64,000 nt of DNA from Papaver somniferum (GCF_003573695.1 NC_039362.1:193126827-193190826), one strand, 5' to 3'; positions 1 through 13,143 are shown, counted from the first letter of the stretch. A program made the numbers and translations. The notes: a model not told the origin generated them from the sequence alone.

Positions 1-45
1 TCAATTTCGAGAGTCAACTCGAGGCCATTTCAGCTAATTAAATGG

Positions 46-57
46 CTATATAAAATA
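46..57 (+). promoter_or_regulatory. TATA box of the AHL gene
   Basis: The run CTATATAAAATA is a good plant TATA box about 465 bases upstream of the AHL start codon, which places transcription start near 80-90. A 6-bp inverted repeat (ATGGCT at 42-47, AGCCAT at 58-63) brackets it. The transcription start itself is inferred. Confidence 0.55.
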
Positions 58-84
58 AGCCATCTTAAATGGAGGGTAGCTGAG

Positions 85-521
85 TTTATATTCCTAAATA
101 ACTCAAAAATACACTGAAAAAACATTAACTTCTCTAAAGTCTTGGACACAAACCATTTAAAAATTCTATAAGATGGGTGTGTGAGTTTGGCTGCATGTGA
201 TTGCTTATTTTATGTTCTTCTCTTTCTTCCCTTTCTATTCACTTCTTCTTATAATTATCAAAAAAAAATAAAAGAAAAGAAAGAAAAAGATCCAACCCCA
301 ATATTTTCATCATCATCAGTTTCTTCACTTTGTTTTTCAATATTCAATCTAGTCTAGGGCTCAAGTTCCTGAGTCTTTTTCTTTTTATTTTCTCCTCCAT
401 TTTCTTTATTCAAAAACATAAAAATAATCACACTCTAGCTTTCTTTAATTTACTCCCAAAACAATTCTTAATTTTATCTCCCGTCTTTCTTGTTATCTGT
501 TTTCTTTTGGTTATTGTGGGG
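85..521 (+). other. Probable 5' leader of the AHL gene
   Basis: AT-rich and pyrimidine-rich stretch with a CT-rich patch around 208-255 and a purine-rich run at 258-290. From 330 to 521 it is open in the AHL reading frame, but that stretch has no in-frame ATG, so it is read as untranslated leader. Confidence 0.5.
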
Positions 522-1400
522 ATGTCAGGTTTGGATTTAGGTACTGCTTCTCGCTATGTTCATCAACTTCATCCTCCTGAATTACATCTCCATAGACAAC
601 ATCAAGAACCAGATCAAGATAATCACAACAACAACGGCAGAAATCATCAATTTCTAGGTGGTGGCGGCGATGATGATAACGACAGCGGTGGTCACCAAGG
701 ACTAGATGGAAACTCTGGAGGACATGGCGATATGGTTGCGCGTCGACCTAGAGGTAGACCACCAGGATCTAAGAACAAAGCTAAACCACCAGTGATTATA
801 ACAAGAGAAAGTGCAAATACTCTTAGAGCACATATTTTGGAGGTAGGAAATGGTTGTGATGTTTTCGATTGTGTTGCAACGTATGCTCGTCGACGGCAGC
901 GTGGTATCTGTATCTTAAGTGGTTCTGGTAGTGTAACTAATGTTAGTTTACGACAACCGGCCACTGCTGGTGCTATTGTGACGTTACACGGTAGGTTTGA
1001 GATATTATCACTATCAGGTTCTTTCTTACCACCACCAGCACCACCGGGAGCGACTAGTTTGAGTGTATTTTTAGCTGGTGGTCAAGGTCAAGTTGTCGGA
1101 GGAAGCGTAGTAGGTGCGCTGATTGCTGCAGGTCCAGTTATTGTAATTGCGTCGTCTTTTACTAATGTAGCTTATGAACGTTTACCATTAGATGAAGATG
1201 ATCAGCAACAACTCCAAATGCAACCATCTGTTTCTCAATCATCTGGAGGGGGTGGTCTTGGCGGCGGAGGTGCTGGTGGTAGCGTAAACAATCCATTTCC
1301 TGACCAATCTTCAGCTCTTCCATTGTTTAATCCACTCAATATGGCTGGTTGTCAGATACCTAATGATGGCTGGGCCGGGGCTGGTCGACCTCCTTATTGA
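522..1400 (+). CDS. AHL: AT-hook motif nuclear-localized (AHL) protein, AHL23/AHL24-like
   Basis: Encodes 292 residues in one exon, typical for clade-A AHL proteins. These are nuclear DNA-binding proteins that bind AT-rich DNA at matrix attachment regions and act as multimers to repress growth and flowering-related genes. The first residues [15 protein letters not shown] match the start of AHL23/24-type proteins, which fixes the ATG at 522. A His/Asn/Gly/Asp-rich low-complexity stretch follows (16-70). The type-I AT-hook is at 75-90, with core [10 protein letters not shown]. The PPC/DUF296 domain spans about 95-215 and includes the conserved segments [28 protein letters not shown] and [12 protein letters not shown]. 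The C-terminus is Gln/Ser/Gly-rich and ends in RPPY. No frameshift or stop is seen and the key motifs are complete, so the gene looks functional. AHL23/24 grouping rests on recalled family sequences. Confidence 0.95.
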   Translation: MSGLDLGTASRYVHQLHPPELHLHRQHQEPDQDNHNNNGRNHQFLGGGGDDDNDSGGHQGLDGNSGGHGDMVARRPRGRPPGSKNKAKPPVIITRESANTLRAHILEVGNGCDVFDCVATYARRRQRGICILSGSGSVTNVSLRQPATAGAIVTLHGRFEILSLSGSFLPPPAPPGATSLSVFLAGGQGQVVGGSVVGALIAAGPVIVIASSFTNVAYERLPLDEDDQQQLQMQPSVSQSSGGGGLGGGGAGGSVNNPFPDQSSALPLFNPLNMAGCQIPNDGWAGAGRPPY

Positions 1401-2339
1401 CTTGGATAGATCGATAATTAGATCAATGTAGAATTTCGAGTGCGTGTGGTGATGATGGCGTTATCATTGACTTGTTTCTGTAATCTTCGGGGTAGTGGTT
1501 CGGCAATGGCATTGGAGCAAAGGTTTACGGTGGAGTTTGAAAATTTGGATGATATTCAGAAATTAAGGTCAGATTAATTTAAGATCATCATCACCATCTT
1601 CTTGTACAATTAATTTCTTGTTTTTCTCTTATGTTGCTTATGGATATGCTTGTATTTTTTTTCTCCGTTTATAACCTATAATGGAGATTTGGTTTTTGAA
1701 TTTTGATGAAATTATTTTCCCATTCATGATCACGTTTTGCAATTAATTCTGAATTTTTATACACATATTATATGCTACTAATGATTAATATATTAGGTTA
1801 GGTACTAATAATCGGGAGTTGAAAAAAATAAATAAATAAGGTTGCCGTTAGTTTACTAGAGCTCAACCCATGCCTTGATGATAAACAAGTTTATGATTAA
1901 GGTACATACAATTCAGTAGAAATTTAAATAAACGTTAATGAGAATCGTCTTAATTTATATGGTACAAAATGAGATTTTTATTTTTTATTTTTCCAGTTTT
2001 CTTTTGTCTGAGTTGTGATTAGGGGAGAAATGTCCTCGAACTAGAGCTAACTATTTCTCGTCGATAACTTAAGAATTCATGAATGTTTGGCTCATGGCTC
2101 TGCAAATGCAAATATGCATACAAGCACTAGGCATGGCAGGTGTCTCATGCCCTCTCATATTTGCATTTCATTCCCTCATAGAAAATGACTAAGTATCTTT
2201 AGACCTTTAGATGAAAATATGTATATACTTAGGATCGACCCTACGTACTATTCCTAGCTTGTATCCCCTTTCCTCACCTTGTTGTGCGTTCTGTGTGTTT
2301 ATTTATCTTTCTAATCCTTGTTGTTGAGTTCGAAATTGG
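1401..2339. other. 3' flank of AHL, non-coding
   Basis: The 3' untranslated region follows the stop codon. AATAAA-like signals occur within the A-rich run near 1822-1838, but no cleavage site can be chosen. Beyond about 1850 the DNA is AT-rich with no gene. From about 2090 it grades into what may be the leader or LTR of the Copia relic; I found no boundary. Confidence 0.4.
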
Positions 2340-3826
2340 GAAAATTGTATTGTGGTTATACATTCTCTATCGGGCAGTTTTATCCTGGATACATCCCTAA
2401 TGTGGGGGTATAGCATCACTTATTCTTGAGGAGTACCTGCAGGCTATTGTATCAAGGACGATTTACTAAGAAGGTGCCTCTGCACTCATGTGTCAAATTG
2501 TGTGTTCAATCTAGTCGAGTAACTTTTCAGTATTGCTAGATTCATCTTACATTTGTTGTTTCATTGTTACCATTTCTAACAATCTTAACACAATAATATT
2601 TTTATAACAACGAGAAAGAATGATTGATGTTGAAAGACCACAAAATTTTAACGAAAAGGATTCAAGAGATGGCAATCCAAGAAGTTGTTTTTCCTGAGTA
2701 TCATGAGTTAGATCATGATGTTGTGACTCCTTTTGATGATGTCATGAATGAAAATGGAAATGAAGCTGAACTTGATGACTTGAATAGACAGAACTATATG
2801 GCTAAAAATCACATTATGAACTGTTTATATGATGCAATATATGATTTTTATAATGCTAAGGAAAAACTTCAGTGCTTTTGATTTGTGGAATGCATTAGAA
2901 TCAAATTACTAAGATGAGACTGCATGGAGCACGGAAAATATGGTTTCTAAGTTCATGGATTTTAAAATGACGAACGATAAGTCTGTTGTGGATCAATTTC
3001 TTGTTCTTCATCAAATTATTAACGAATTTTTTTGCTAAAGGTATGGTTATTGATGAAACGTTTCAAGTGTTTGTTGTGATTGAGAAATTACCGTCTTCTT
3101 GGTCAAAGTACAAACGAAGATTGAGCCATGAAACTAGTTAAATCGGGTAAGAAGATTCAAGTAGAAGAAGCACCAAGGAAAAGAATATATCTTATGCAAG
3201 GGACATGTCTAAGAAAGCTCATGCAATTGAACAAAAATCTCCTAATGATGAAAAAGGTGATAACAACAAATACAACTCTAAGTGTGGTCTTCACAAGAAA
3301 GGTAAGTTTCAGAAATCTAAATATACCATTAATACAATTAAGGGTGCTTGTTATGCTTGTGGAATTCTTGGCCACATGGAAGTTTGCTGTAGTTGACGTA
3401 AGGACCTTAATAAGAAGAAACATAATGCTAATTTGGTTGAGAACAACAAGGACGAGTTTTCCGTTATGGGTTTGAAGTAAATTTGGTAACCAATGTGAGA
3501 GACTGGTGGGTAGACTCTGGGTCTACCAAACATGTTTGTAGAAACAAAGATATGTTCACCTCCTATCAAAAGGTAGGGGATGACGAGAAACTCTATATTG
3601 GTAACTCATCTGCAGCAGAGGTTGCAGGAAAAGGCAAAGTTTGGAAAAAGCTCACTTCTGTCAAGACTCTCACATTGAATGAAGTTCTTCATGTTCCGGA
3701 CATCTGCAAAAATCTTGTTTCTTGTAGTGTTTTAGATGATAAAGGTTTCAAAATGATAATTAAATCGGGAAAAGTTGTTGTCACTAAGGGTAAGGATTAT
3801 GTGGGTAAGGCTTATAAGATTGAGGG
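2340..3826 (+). pseudogene. Copia-1 relic, 5' part: gag and protease
   Basis: Broken gag-pol of a Ty1/Copia retrotransposon. The gag (about 2624-3400) reads through several frames and stops. It has the usual nucleocapsid order: a helical UBN2-like region (around AKNHIMNCLYDAIYDFYNA), then a CCHC zinc knuckle CYACGILGHMEVCC near 3347-3388. The protease follows in an open frame from 3483, with the active-site motif WWVDSGSTKHVC and the downstream LHVPDICKNLVS segment that precedes the GAG-pre-integrase domain. The reading stops at IEG, where a Gypsy LTR is inserted (GAGGG at 3822-3826). The protein resumes at 13149 with LYKLN. A 5' LTR must lie upstream, but I could not delimit it. Confidence 0.8.
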
Positions 3827-5319
3827 TGTGACGCCCACTAGTGGAAAATGGGGTTTTTATAACCCACAACCCGACCGTTAATGGCGATCAACTGACCGTG
3901 GAGCGGTGAAGACGTTCATAGATTTAATTAAAAACACGAAAATATTCTTTAACGGCTAAACACGATCGTTGAATAACAATTTTTTATTACCATATTAATC
4001 CTCTTCAACTACCGATGGCGCGACCGCTGAGCCTAAATATTTTTGTGGTTAGATTTTCTCGAGATTGAATCTGCTCACTGATCTAGGGTTGTGATTAAAT
4101 ATCTTCTCTCCATATTAAATCCCAAATAACCTTATCACTTTTTCATCTCTTTCATTTTTCTTCTCTCTCACCTCTTTCTCAGCAGAATTCCTCACCTCTC
4201 TCTCTCTGTTTTTTTTCTCTGTAAATTTTCATGGAGATCGAGTCTGCTCATTGACTTCCCCTCTCTCATATCTTTCATTATTTGTTCTCAATCTTCCTCC
4301 ATCGTCTTCTTCTACAAAGTCTCCAGATCCATAAGATGGAGTACAAGTCAATACCCTCAAAAAAATAATCGATTTCAATGGTAGTCTGTGCTTTCAATTG
4401 TAAAATCCTTCTCACTACCAACCGGGTAATTATCTAAGGTTCATTCTTTTTCATCACCTTCAATTACAGAAATTTAATTTTAATATTAAGGTTAGGGTAA
4501 ATTTTCAAGCTCTTGATTTTCCTTCGATTGAAGTATTGTTTTTCTTGATTAGGGTGCGGATTACTTCAACTGGTTCCTATTGTGATTCCTGATGATGATG
4601 GTGTAGTGGTTGTGATGAAGCAGAAGATGGTCAGTTTGCTAAGAAGATTTCTCGATACACTGTTGTCTGTTTTGTGAGGTCAGGTAATTAATTTTTTTTA
4701 ATGGAATGATTTACTACAAGAGTGATCGTTACACTGCTTGTTTGTGATGTTTATTTTTTGTTTCTTTAATTTGTCTTTCAGGGATATTCTGATATCATGA
4801 GTTGATGTTGTTTCTGTTTGGGTGGTGGTTGAGAAGGAATTTCATTGTTTCAGTTCGGCTGGTGATTTTGAAGTATTTTATGAAAGGGGTATCATTGGTA
4901 GGTTGAGTTCAATTTTTATTCCATTATATTTATTGAAATTTCTAGTTTGATTACATATTTTAGATTGAATTCTAATGGATTATATACTATTTTTAAGTTT
5001 TTATTTTTTTTTATTTTGTAATCTTTGGTTTAGCAAGACTACAAATCAAAAGTAAGTATTGGGTTTTCTCAAAGTTCAGATTTTGATAAGGAAGTTAGTG
5101 GAATTGGTAAGTATTTTTATTTTATTTTGGTTTATGATAAGGAATTGGTATGGATCGTCTTCAGTGGATGAACCAATTTTCTTAGTACAAGAGCATAATG
5201 GACCTGCTTAATTATGATGTCAAATTCTTTGGTGATGGAGATGATTGGAAATATGGAACTTGAAGTTTGAACTTCTAAGTAGATTTGATTTTTTTAAGTT
5301 TCCCATTTGATATTTGTTG

Positions 5320-7716
5320 ATGAAAAAGCGGGGGTCTATCAACCACATCGATTATTTCGCTTAGCAATCTGTATGGACTAACTCCAATATACTATTAATA
5401 GAATCAACTAGACAGTCAGACTCGATCTTAACAAAAAGTATATCTAGGAGTTATATCTCAATTTCTCGATTCAATACTTACTCAAGCAAGTAAAAATCCG
5501 CGAGTCTAATTGAGCACAAGAGAAATTAACTTGAACGGTAACAAAGACCAATGTTCAAGTATCAATCAATTTCAATCAACAACCAAAGGTTGGATTTACC
5601 AATTGATCGATTCAACGCACAACCTGTGATATTTCAATTATATAACAAAATATAATGCGGAAAAGAAATAACACAGACACTTGAAGTTTTGTTAACGAGG
5701 AAACCGCAAATGCAGAATAACCCCGGGACCTAGTCTAGATTGAATACGTACTGTATTAAGCCGCTAGAGACACTAGCCCACTACAAACTAACTTCGGTCT
5801 AGACTGTAGTTAAACCCCAATCAATCTCACACTGATCCAAGGTACAGTTGCGCTCCTTACGTCTCTGATCCCAGCAGGATACTATGCACTTGATTCCCTT
5901 AGTTGATCTCACCCACAACTAAGAGTTGCTACGACCCAAAGTCGAAGACTTTAATAAACAAATTTGCATCACACAGAAAAGTATATATGAATAGATAAAT
6001 CTGTCTCCCGCAGAAATACCTACGAGTTTTGTTCCGTCTTTTGATAGATCAAGGTGAACATTAACCAATCGATAACCCGGACTTATATTCCCGAAGAAAA
6101 AACTAGAATTATCAATTACCTCACAATAATCTAAATGGTATGATGGCGAAACTAGATATTGTGGAATCACAAACGATGAGCCGAAGATGTTTGGGACTAC
6201 TTTTCTATCTTGCCTATCGGAGAAATCAATCTCAAGCCAATCCTTCGATTGTACTCAAATACGATAGAAAAAGAAAGATCAGATTACGCAACTACAGAGA
6301 AAATAGTTGGGTCTATCTTCACAATCCCAATGAAGTCTTCAAGTCGTTAACCTACAGGGTCTCGATAGAAACCTAAGGTTAAAGGTGAATCGACTCTAGC
6401 TTATACAACTAGTATCACACAGGAGGTGTGGGGATTAGGTTTCCCAGTTTCTAGAGTTCTCCTTTATATAGTCTCCAAATCAGGGTTTGCAATCAATGCT
6501 ACCTTGGTAACAAAGCATTCAATATCCACCGTTCGATGAAAACCTGATTAGATTCAAGCTAATATCTTTCAACTGTTAGATCGAATCTAAGCTTTTTATA
6601 CACACATGAAATGTAACTTCATTTAGGTTTGAGTAACCTACCTAAACGTGTACAAGTCGTTGGTTCAACGGTAGTTAACCATAGGTTAGCCATATGAGCA
6701 CTTTCGTATCAACCTTATTCTTCTTTACCACAACTAGTTCAAATGACTCAAATGAACTAGTTAGAGAGTTGTTCAATTTCTTAGATTTCATAGAAGTATA
6801 CAAGACACAATCGAAACAAAAACAATTTTGATTCACTCGAATCGATTCATGAACATTATATCCACGGTTTGCAAAGATTGCATTCCTTGAAATATAAATG
6901 TCTTAGTTCACGAATTAAACAGTTTTCAGAAAATAACCTACTTAAGTACGCATACTGGTACGCGGAATAAAGTAACCGGATTAAGTTTGTTTTCTTTTCA
7001 CAAACTCCAGCAGAAATTCACGGGATGTGAACTTCCGACAGTACGCGTACTGGTATGCGGACTGTAGTTCTGGTTATCCTGAGCAGCAAAGTACGCATAC
7101 TTTGGTTCAAGGATATTGGACTTACACACATATGATTTATCTCACAATGTTTATATCCAACCATGGTTATGTATTCTAACTCTCATTTCAATCATTGAAA
7201 CATTCTTAGAGAACGTTATATAGTTGTTGTTCACAAACTATTTTTCGTCAAAGCGATTTTCAAGTGATTAAAACTAATATGACTTTCTTCACTAGTAAAG
7301 ATGAACTTGGGCAAAGTGAAAGCTTACCAACACATATTTCGAGAAATAGATAAGCGAGATAAACTCAGCTCGAAATAGTATATGTGTATAATCATAGTCT
7401 ATATAACAATACGACTTTTGTCTCAAGATAGGAGATAAAGTAGACTTTTGAGTATTAGATAAGTTCAAGTCTCCACATACCTTTTTGTCGATGAAGTTCC
7501 ACCAGTTCCTTGAGTAGTTCTTCATTTTTGCATGATGAACACCGTGGAGTCTGGAGCTCAACTACACTTTCTATCCTAATCCGAGACTTAGCTATTAATA
7601 GACCAGAAATCCAGACTTATAGTTTTGGCAACTAAACTTGACAAACAAGCTTGAGATAGAAACGCTTGCGAGTTCGACCGAGAAGTAATCTAACAGCTAG
7701 TGTGATTGCTGGTGCA
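5320..7716 (-). mobile_element. LTR-like non-coding insertion inside the CACTA element
   Basis: A 2.4-kb block of different character, with no coding capacity in any frame. Read on the minus strand, one edge gives TGTTAGATTACTTC (ending at + 7695), which looks like an LTR start, so it may be a minus-strand solo LTR or LARD-type element. TGATG occurs at both edges (5318-5322 and 7717-7721) and could be the target duplication, but the ends do not then read TG...CA. The boundaries are therefore approximate. GTACGCRTACTGGTAYGCGG-like words recur near 6950-7060. Confidence 0.4.
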
Positions 7717-7884
7717 TGATGATGTGATTCTTCTTGGTTTTCGTATTACTATGATGGATTATCTTGCATATATACCTATAGTTGCTCTCTACTTTTATCA
7801 TGTTTAGGTACTCTTACAGTGTCATATGCCATGTAATCTTTTTGAAATTGTCGGGCAGTTAATCATTTTTTCTTGTTTGAACTT

Positions 7885-9084
7885 ATCTTTCAGGTTTTAA
7901 ACTCGGGTCTCCGAAACATATAACATAAGCAATAGTGAAGAAGTACGGTTTCGTAAGGTTGACTTATGAAGTTGAAGGACTAGTTGTGCTGAAAACAACC
8001 CCGGTAACCATTCACCGTTCTTGTCGCAGCTTAGTAACTTTTTGTATTATGTTTTTATCCATTGGATGCACACCTATCCATATATCACTACATTTTAATT
8101 TGTGTAATGGCAGTTTGATTAAGATACTCCCATACTCGAACAATGTTAGTTTCTTTGTAAAATAACCAAATAAAAAAATTCCATCAGCGGTTTAAATATC
8201 ATGTCATGGTTCTTGTGACTGAACCCTACTCTTAGTTCATAATATTGAGTTATGCATGAGTACTTTTTTTGTCGAATGTATCACCAGGTGGGTTTAGTCA
8301 GGATTTGTTAGTTTTTCTTCTTTCACACAACTCCATTTCGCTGGAATTTGTCTTTGTATCAAATATGTAACCATTTTTCCATTCTCAGTTCACCATTGTG
8401 ATTAGTTTCATCTCAAATCTTGCAGATGAGTCCTGTGTCGTGCTCAGGGGTGTGTTATACTTGACAGACACGGGGTTCACAACAAAGGAAAGTGAGTGCT
8501 TAGCTTCAAGAACTCATTTAGTTTTGGTTCTTAATATTTAGTCTTTATAAAACTATGTTGAATACTTTCTTCTTGGAAGTATTCATTCCTTGTAGAATAC
8601 TTTAGTCGGGTATTCGTGCATTTTATATATAATACTTCGGTGGGTATGTACAACTTTTATTGCAAAAATAGTTGAATCTGAATGCTATTGGGGATTCCAG
8701 GGATTACTTGTTGAAGATGGATCGATTATATGAAAGTGCCATTTGTAAGGGATATAAAATCTCAACAAAGAAGTTTGAGGTTTGTTTCGCCAGCAAACAT
8801 GTTACATCTCCTAGTTTGGCTATTACATAGTTTTGTTTCTGAATGTAACTTGCTTTTGTTGGTATTTCATTGATAAGAGATGGGGATTGAGAAACACAGA
8901 TAATGGACAAGCTCCGCTCGAACTCAGGTAAATCAAAAGAACATATCTGAGCATCATTCCTTATTATCATTTTAGTTGTTATTAGTTTCTCTAAGTCTCA
9001 TTACAAATCGTATTAAGTTCAAGGTTATATTTCGTCTTTCAGGTTTTAAACTTGGGATTGCAAAACATACATCAGAAGCAATAG
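7885..9084 (+). repeat. Direct repeat pair inside the CACTA element
   Basis: The segments 7885-7935 and 9035-9084 are diverged copies. Each starts YCTTTCAGGTTTTAAACT and continues to AAACATA...AGAAGCAATAG. Each opens with a pyrimidine tract plus CAG, like a 3' splice site, so a duplicated exon is possible. No protein family is recognised. Confidence 0.5.
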
Positions 9085-9385
9085 ATATCTCCAAGGAAGC
9101 ATTGGTACTTGGTTTTCGAATCTCCAATAAGATCAAACCCCAACAAGAATGCTTATGAAGATCCATTTGTCTTCACTGGAAGCGCGAATGAAGCTCCTCA
9201 ATTTCGGCAACTGTTGGAGATGATGAGTATTGGGATGGAGATATTCAGGTAATAATGTTGGTTTCTAACACTTGTTTAGTGGCTTTTCTTGTAAGATTTA
9301 CATTGGTCAGAACTCAAGATTTTAATCTTTTTTGTGTAATTTGAACCTAATGAATCAATGAATGTTAAATTGAATGATTATCTGT

Positions 9386-9540
9386 GTGCAAGTTTAATTT
9401 GATTCTCATTTTTATTTAATTTAAATTTGGGTCTCATTTGAGTTTGATTTGATTCTCATTTGAATTATAATTTGAGTTTCATTTGATTCTCATTTGAATT
9501 CTAGTTTGATTTTCATTTGTGTTTGATTTGAGATTCAGTC
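9386..9540 (+). repeat. Degenerate minisatellite, TTTGATTCTCATTTGAATT-type
   Basis: About seven imperfect units of 18-22 bp built on TTTGATTCTCATTTGA, in the 3' half of the CACTA element. Confidence 0.7.
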
Positions 9541-10246
9541 AGGCCAGACAACCAAATCTGATTTTTTTTTTATATTAAGATTTATATCTACAACTGATTG
9601 GGGTCAGTCATAACGTGCTGACCGTTAACATCGATCGTTGATATAAGATTTTCAACGACGCGCATAGCCACGTCATAAATGAAAAAGATGCTCAAACATC
9701 GACCTTTTCCCCGACTGCCAAAGCAAGTCATTTAACTCGTATATATGACTTGCTTCGACAGTCGCGAAACAACTATTTTCCACTAGTGGTCCCAAATCTT
9801 AAACCTGCTTAGCTAAAATGATTACGACCTAATTGAAGCATCCAAAACTAGATTACCGATTTTAAGAATCATAATTACAAAAATGCTACTAACAAAACCC
9901 AAATTCTCTGATATTATACAAACGAAAGTCTCTCGAGTGATATGAGTATAATAATGTGTTGTTTTACAGAGAAAAAAGAATACATATATAAAAGATAAAT
10001 AAACATCTTCAGTTCACTAAGACTTTACACTACGGAAATGAATATCTTCACGTGCACCATTTCTTCTGATTACTGAAACTAAAGTGGGAACGGGTGAGCA
10101 CATCATCCCAAAGAGGTTCCCAATATAAACAAATAACACTCAAGTAATCACCAACATGCATCATAGTTCTTACCATCAAGACCAGATAGTTAACAAACAA
10201 ACATAGTATGCACACGAGTGAATTCCCAAGAATAAAATAGTATATA

Positions 10247-10424
10247 TAATATTTAACCGGCTTACCCCGGCCTACGATGTAATATTCAACCGGCTTACCC
10301 CGACCTACTATAGATATAAAAGTAAAGTGCGTAATATTTAACCGGCTTTCCCCGGTCTACTAAGATATAAAAGTAAAGTGCGTAATATTTAACCGGATTT
10401 CCCCGGTCTAATAAGTAATATTCA
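10247..10424 (+). repeat. Four-unit tandem array in the Gypsy LTR
   Basis: The core TAATATTYAACCGGCTTNCCCCGGYCTA occurs at about 10247, 10280, 10332 and 10383 (spacing 33, 52 and 51 bp). The last three share a spacer GATATAAAAGTAAAGTGCG. It is a local duplication typical of long Gypsy LTRs and contains no gene. Confidence 0.75.
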
Positions 10425-13143
10425 AACATCGTAACATTGCCCTACTTAACGTATCAAGAAGCCGTGGGGAAACACGAACACTCCTTGCAGGGAATTCACA
10501 TGACACATATTACACACATATTTACATTCATTGCAAACCTTGTTCACACAGATATTAAGAACACATCATGCTCGCAGATTGAAAAGAAAGCTCAATGATT
10601 ACAAGAAGGTTACAGTGTTCCCACCTGATTGATGACAGGCCATGCCTACCTCGAGATCCACGATCCACTTGTTCATCTTTTAAATCGATCGTTGTTAATA
10701 GAGACTAACTGTTAATCACACAATCAATCTAAGAAATTAGCCAAACGGCTCATACAAGTCTATCTAATGGTTCTAAACCCATTTATATTTCTACACCCTT
10801 TTCATTATCTATATTTAGCATATCTAAGGTTTACTAGTTCAATTGTATTGGTTCTATACTTTTATAGTCCATTAGAAAGTTCTTAAGAATGTATATAACT
10901 TTGTAGAAGGAATCAAAGGTCAATTCGGACCATAAGGTCTAAACAATCAAAGTATAAAATATATGCCTAAGCCCAAGTCTATTATTCCAGCCTATTAAAC
11001 TAAGGCCTGGTCTATATGGTCAACTGAGAGTCGCTAACGGTTAATCTAACAGTGAACAGGTCTCTAACAATCAACGTCAGTCAAATGGTCAAAGTCAGGT
11101 CAACATTCCAAGGTCAGGTCCAGACCGGTCAACTGAGTCAACACAGGTCAAGATAGGTAACTCAGTAAGTCCATACGTTCGACTCAGTCAGATTGACTAA
11201 GTCAGCTAGAGTCAGATACCCGACTAGGCTGAATGGCACAAGGCCAAAACCCTTGCACAGGCCAGAGCCATTACTCAGGCCAAATAACACTAATGCACCA
11301 TCATGGTGCAACACCAAAACTCTTAAGTCTACAATACTAACTTCTTCATTTACATTATTATACAAATTCTATGTCTACAAAATCATTATACCACATTCAA
11401 TCAAAACAAAACTCCGAGTTGCATTGACAATCAAAGACTATGCCAACCTGCAATTGCAGCTTTAAGCTTCTACTTAAGAGATTCAACTCAACTCTTTCCT
11501 GCAACTGACAGTTCCATTCATTTTCCATTTCATTCAATTAAACACAAATTCAAACAACACTACAGCTCCTACACTTTTAATATAATTACTCATAACACTT
11601 GCAATACCAGATAGACCACCATTACATCACTTCACAGGGTTTAGCTTATTCTTTCATTGCACTGTAACCCCATTACCCATTCAAATGCATCTCAGGCCTC
11701 CTCCATGTACTGTCATCCCTAACTCAATCACAAATAGAACTCCACAGACAACACCACCACCTCTCCGAACTTCCTCAAACCAAACTTATACACAACCATT
11801 ACAACTTCCCCTTCAGTTCTGTAATTACAACTCCAACTAAGACCACAAATCATCAACTATACTTTTCCCATAGATTCCGTCTTTTAATAACTTAACATTC
11901 ATCTAGGAATCATCTCAAACTACCATGCACATTCAATTACACCACTACTGCCAACAACAATTGAACTCTTATTCTTCTTGATAACTGACTTCAAACCCAA
12001 TCCTTCACAATCTCATACTCAAACAACCTTTACTTAATTTATCTCAATCAACTTCAACACCAACAATTCACAACACCCTCTCCAATATCATTTCAATTAT
12101 TAGCTCAACAAACATTCATAAATTCAACAATTTGAAATGAATAACTTAACTAAAATCACAGAGAAGGTAAATTACCTCAGATCAACTTGTCTCAACCAAA
12201 TTGAAACCAACCCCTTCTTTCTTCTGATTCAAACAATCAATACCATATCATCTCCTCCCTAAACCATCTGTTTAATTCTCAAAACCCTAGTTCTTAAATT
12301 GGGAAGAACATGAAACCCTAATTCTTCAATTCTTCTTTGTGAATCGAAAATCAGATATTAAATCTTCTCATTTACGTTCAACACACAAAACCCATCTTCA
12401 GTTGATCTTCTGGAGTATCAATTTCATCTTCGAATTCTCTTCTGCAACTAACTGAAACCCTAATTCAAATCTCCACAATGATTCTCTACTGAATCAACTT
12501 CAAAACTCTAATTAAACGCCAACCCCTTCGATCTTCATCCAACATAAACACAACATACTAATCAATTCCACGAATCTCAAAACGAAATCTAAAACCCTAA
12601 TTATAATTCTTTGTTTCACTTTTTCTATTGGGTTTGATTTCACCTCATCAACCAAAACTACCACCATAAATTAACCTTCAATCTCTGCCATCTTTATATC
12701 AACTCGGAATCATGAACTGATTCTCGAAATCATTAACAGAAGAAGAAGAGGGAAGAAAGAAAGAGAAGGAGAAAGAAAAATGATGATGAAGAAGAGAAAC
12801 GGAATGAGAGTTATCCTCTCGATTTGGCTAGAGATAAGGCCGACCCAAAATACTGAGACACTCATCAGCTTGGATGGGATGCCATAAAGTCCATCATTGA
12901 AATGATTACTTTACCCTTCCTACTAATCCGGTGATGTCTTCTTCGTCTGGTATACGATTGACACGTTTGAATAGTCCATTCTGCCTAACTTTTTTGAGAT
13001 CTATCTAACGGCACTAGATTCGTATCTAAGTTATTGTTAGATTAATTTCTATTTACTAAATCTATATTAACTAATCGAGCCAATAACGGGTAAATCGCCT
13101 CTTGACTGGTCTAATAGCGTTGACGTGCTTGAGGGTCCTTATA

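Larger units (their letters stand above)
3836..9788 (+). mobile_element. CACTA (En/Spm-type) element, non-autonomous
   Basis: The ends are a perfect 14-bp inverted repeat: CACTAGTGGAAAAT at 3836-3849 and its complement at 9775-9788. The flanking trinucleotides are GCC and GTC, a 3-bp duplication with one mismatch. Both subterminal zones carry scattered CCGTTRA/TCGTTGA-like motifs, as expected of CACTA ends. No transposase (TnpA/TnpD) is seen; the longest open frames are under 95 codons. The interior has intron-like stretches and short exon-like blocks, for example around 4550-4900, 7890-8000 and 9035-9250, which could be captured gene fragments that I do not recognise. About 2.4 kb in the middle is a later insertion. 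Confidence 0.82.
3827..13143 (+). mobile_element. Gypsy solo LTR interrupted by a CACTA element
   Basis: The insertion starts TGTGACG and is flanked by the direct repeat GAGGG (3822-3826 and 13144-13148), a 5-bp target duplication in the Copia-1 polyprotein. The right end reads TTATA rather than the expected TTACA, probably a point mutation. Removing the CACTA element leaves about 3.36 kb with no gag, protease or polymerase, so this is a solo LTR left by recombination between LTRs. The TGTGACRYCC start is typical of long-LTR Gypsy lineages such as Tekay/Del; the lineage is an inference. The LTR also holds a short tandem array at 10247-10424. From about 11160 to 12800 it is AT-rich with many oligo-Asn/Thr-like codons but no gene. 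Confidence 0.75.

Noticed and set aside
330..521. An N-terminal extension of 64 hydrophobic residues in frame with the AHL protein, like a signal or membrane segment.
   Set aside because: The stretch has no ATG; it would begin at TTG. The protein start at 522 matches the family start. The hydrophobic reading is a by-product of a T-rich leader.
10247..10424. Four-unit array as a CRISPR-like repeat.
   Set aside because: Spacers are themselves repeated, spacing is irregular, and the context is a plant LTR.
11193..12650. Plus-strand open frames rich in Asn, Thr and Pro as a gene in the solo LTR.
   Set aside because: Frames are short, low in complexity and follow the AC-rich base composition; no start context or domain.
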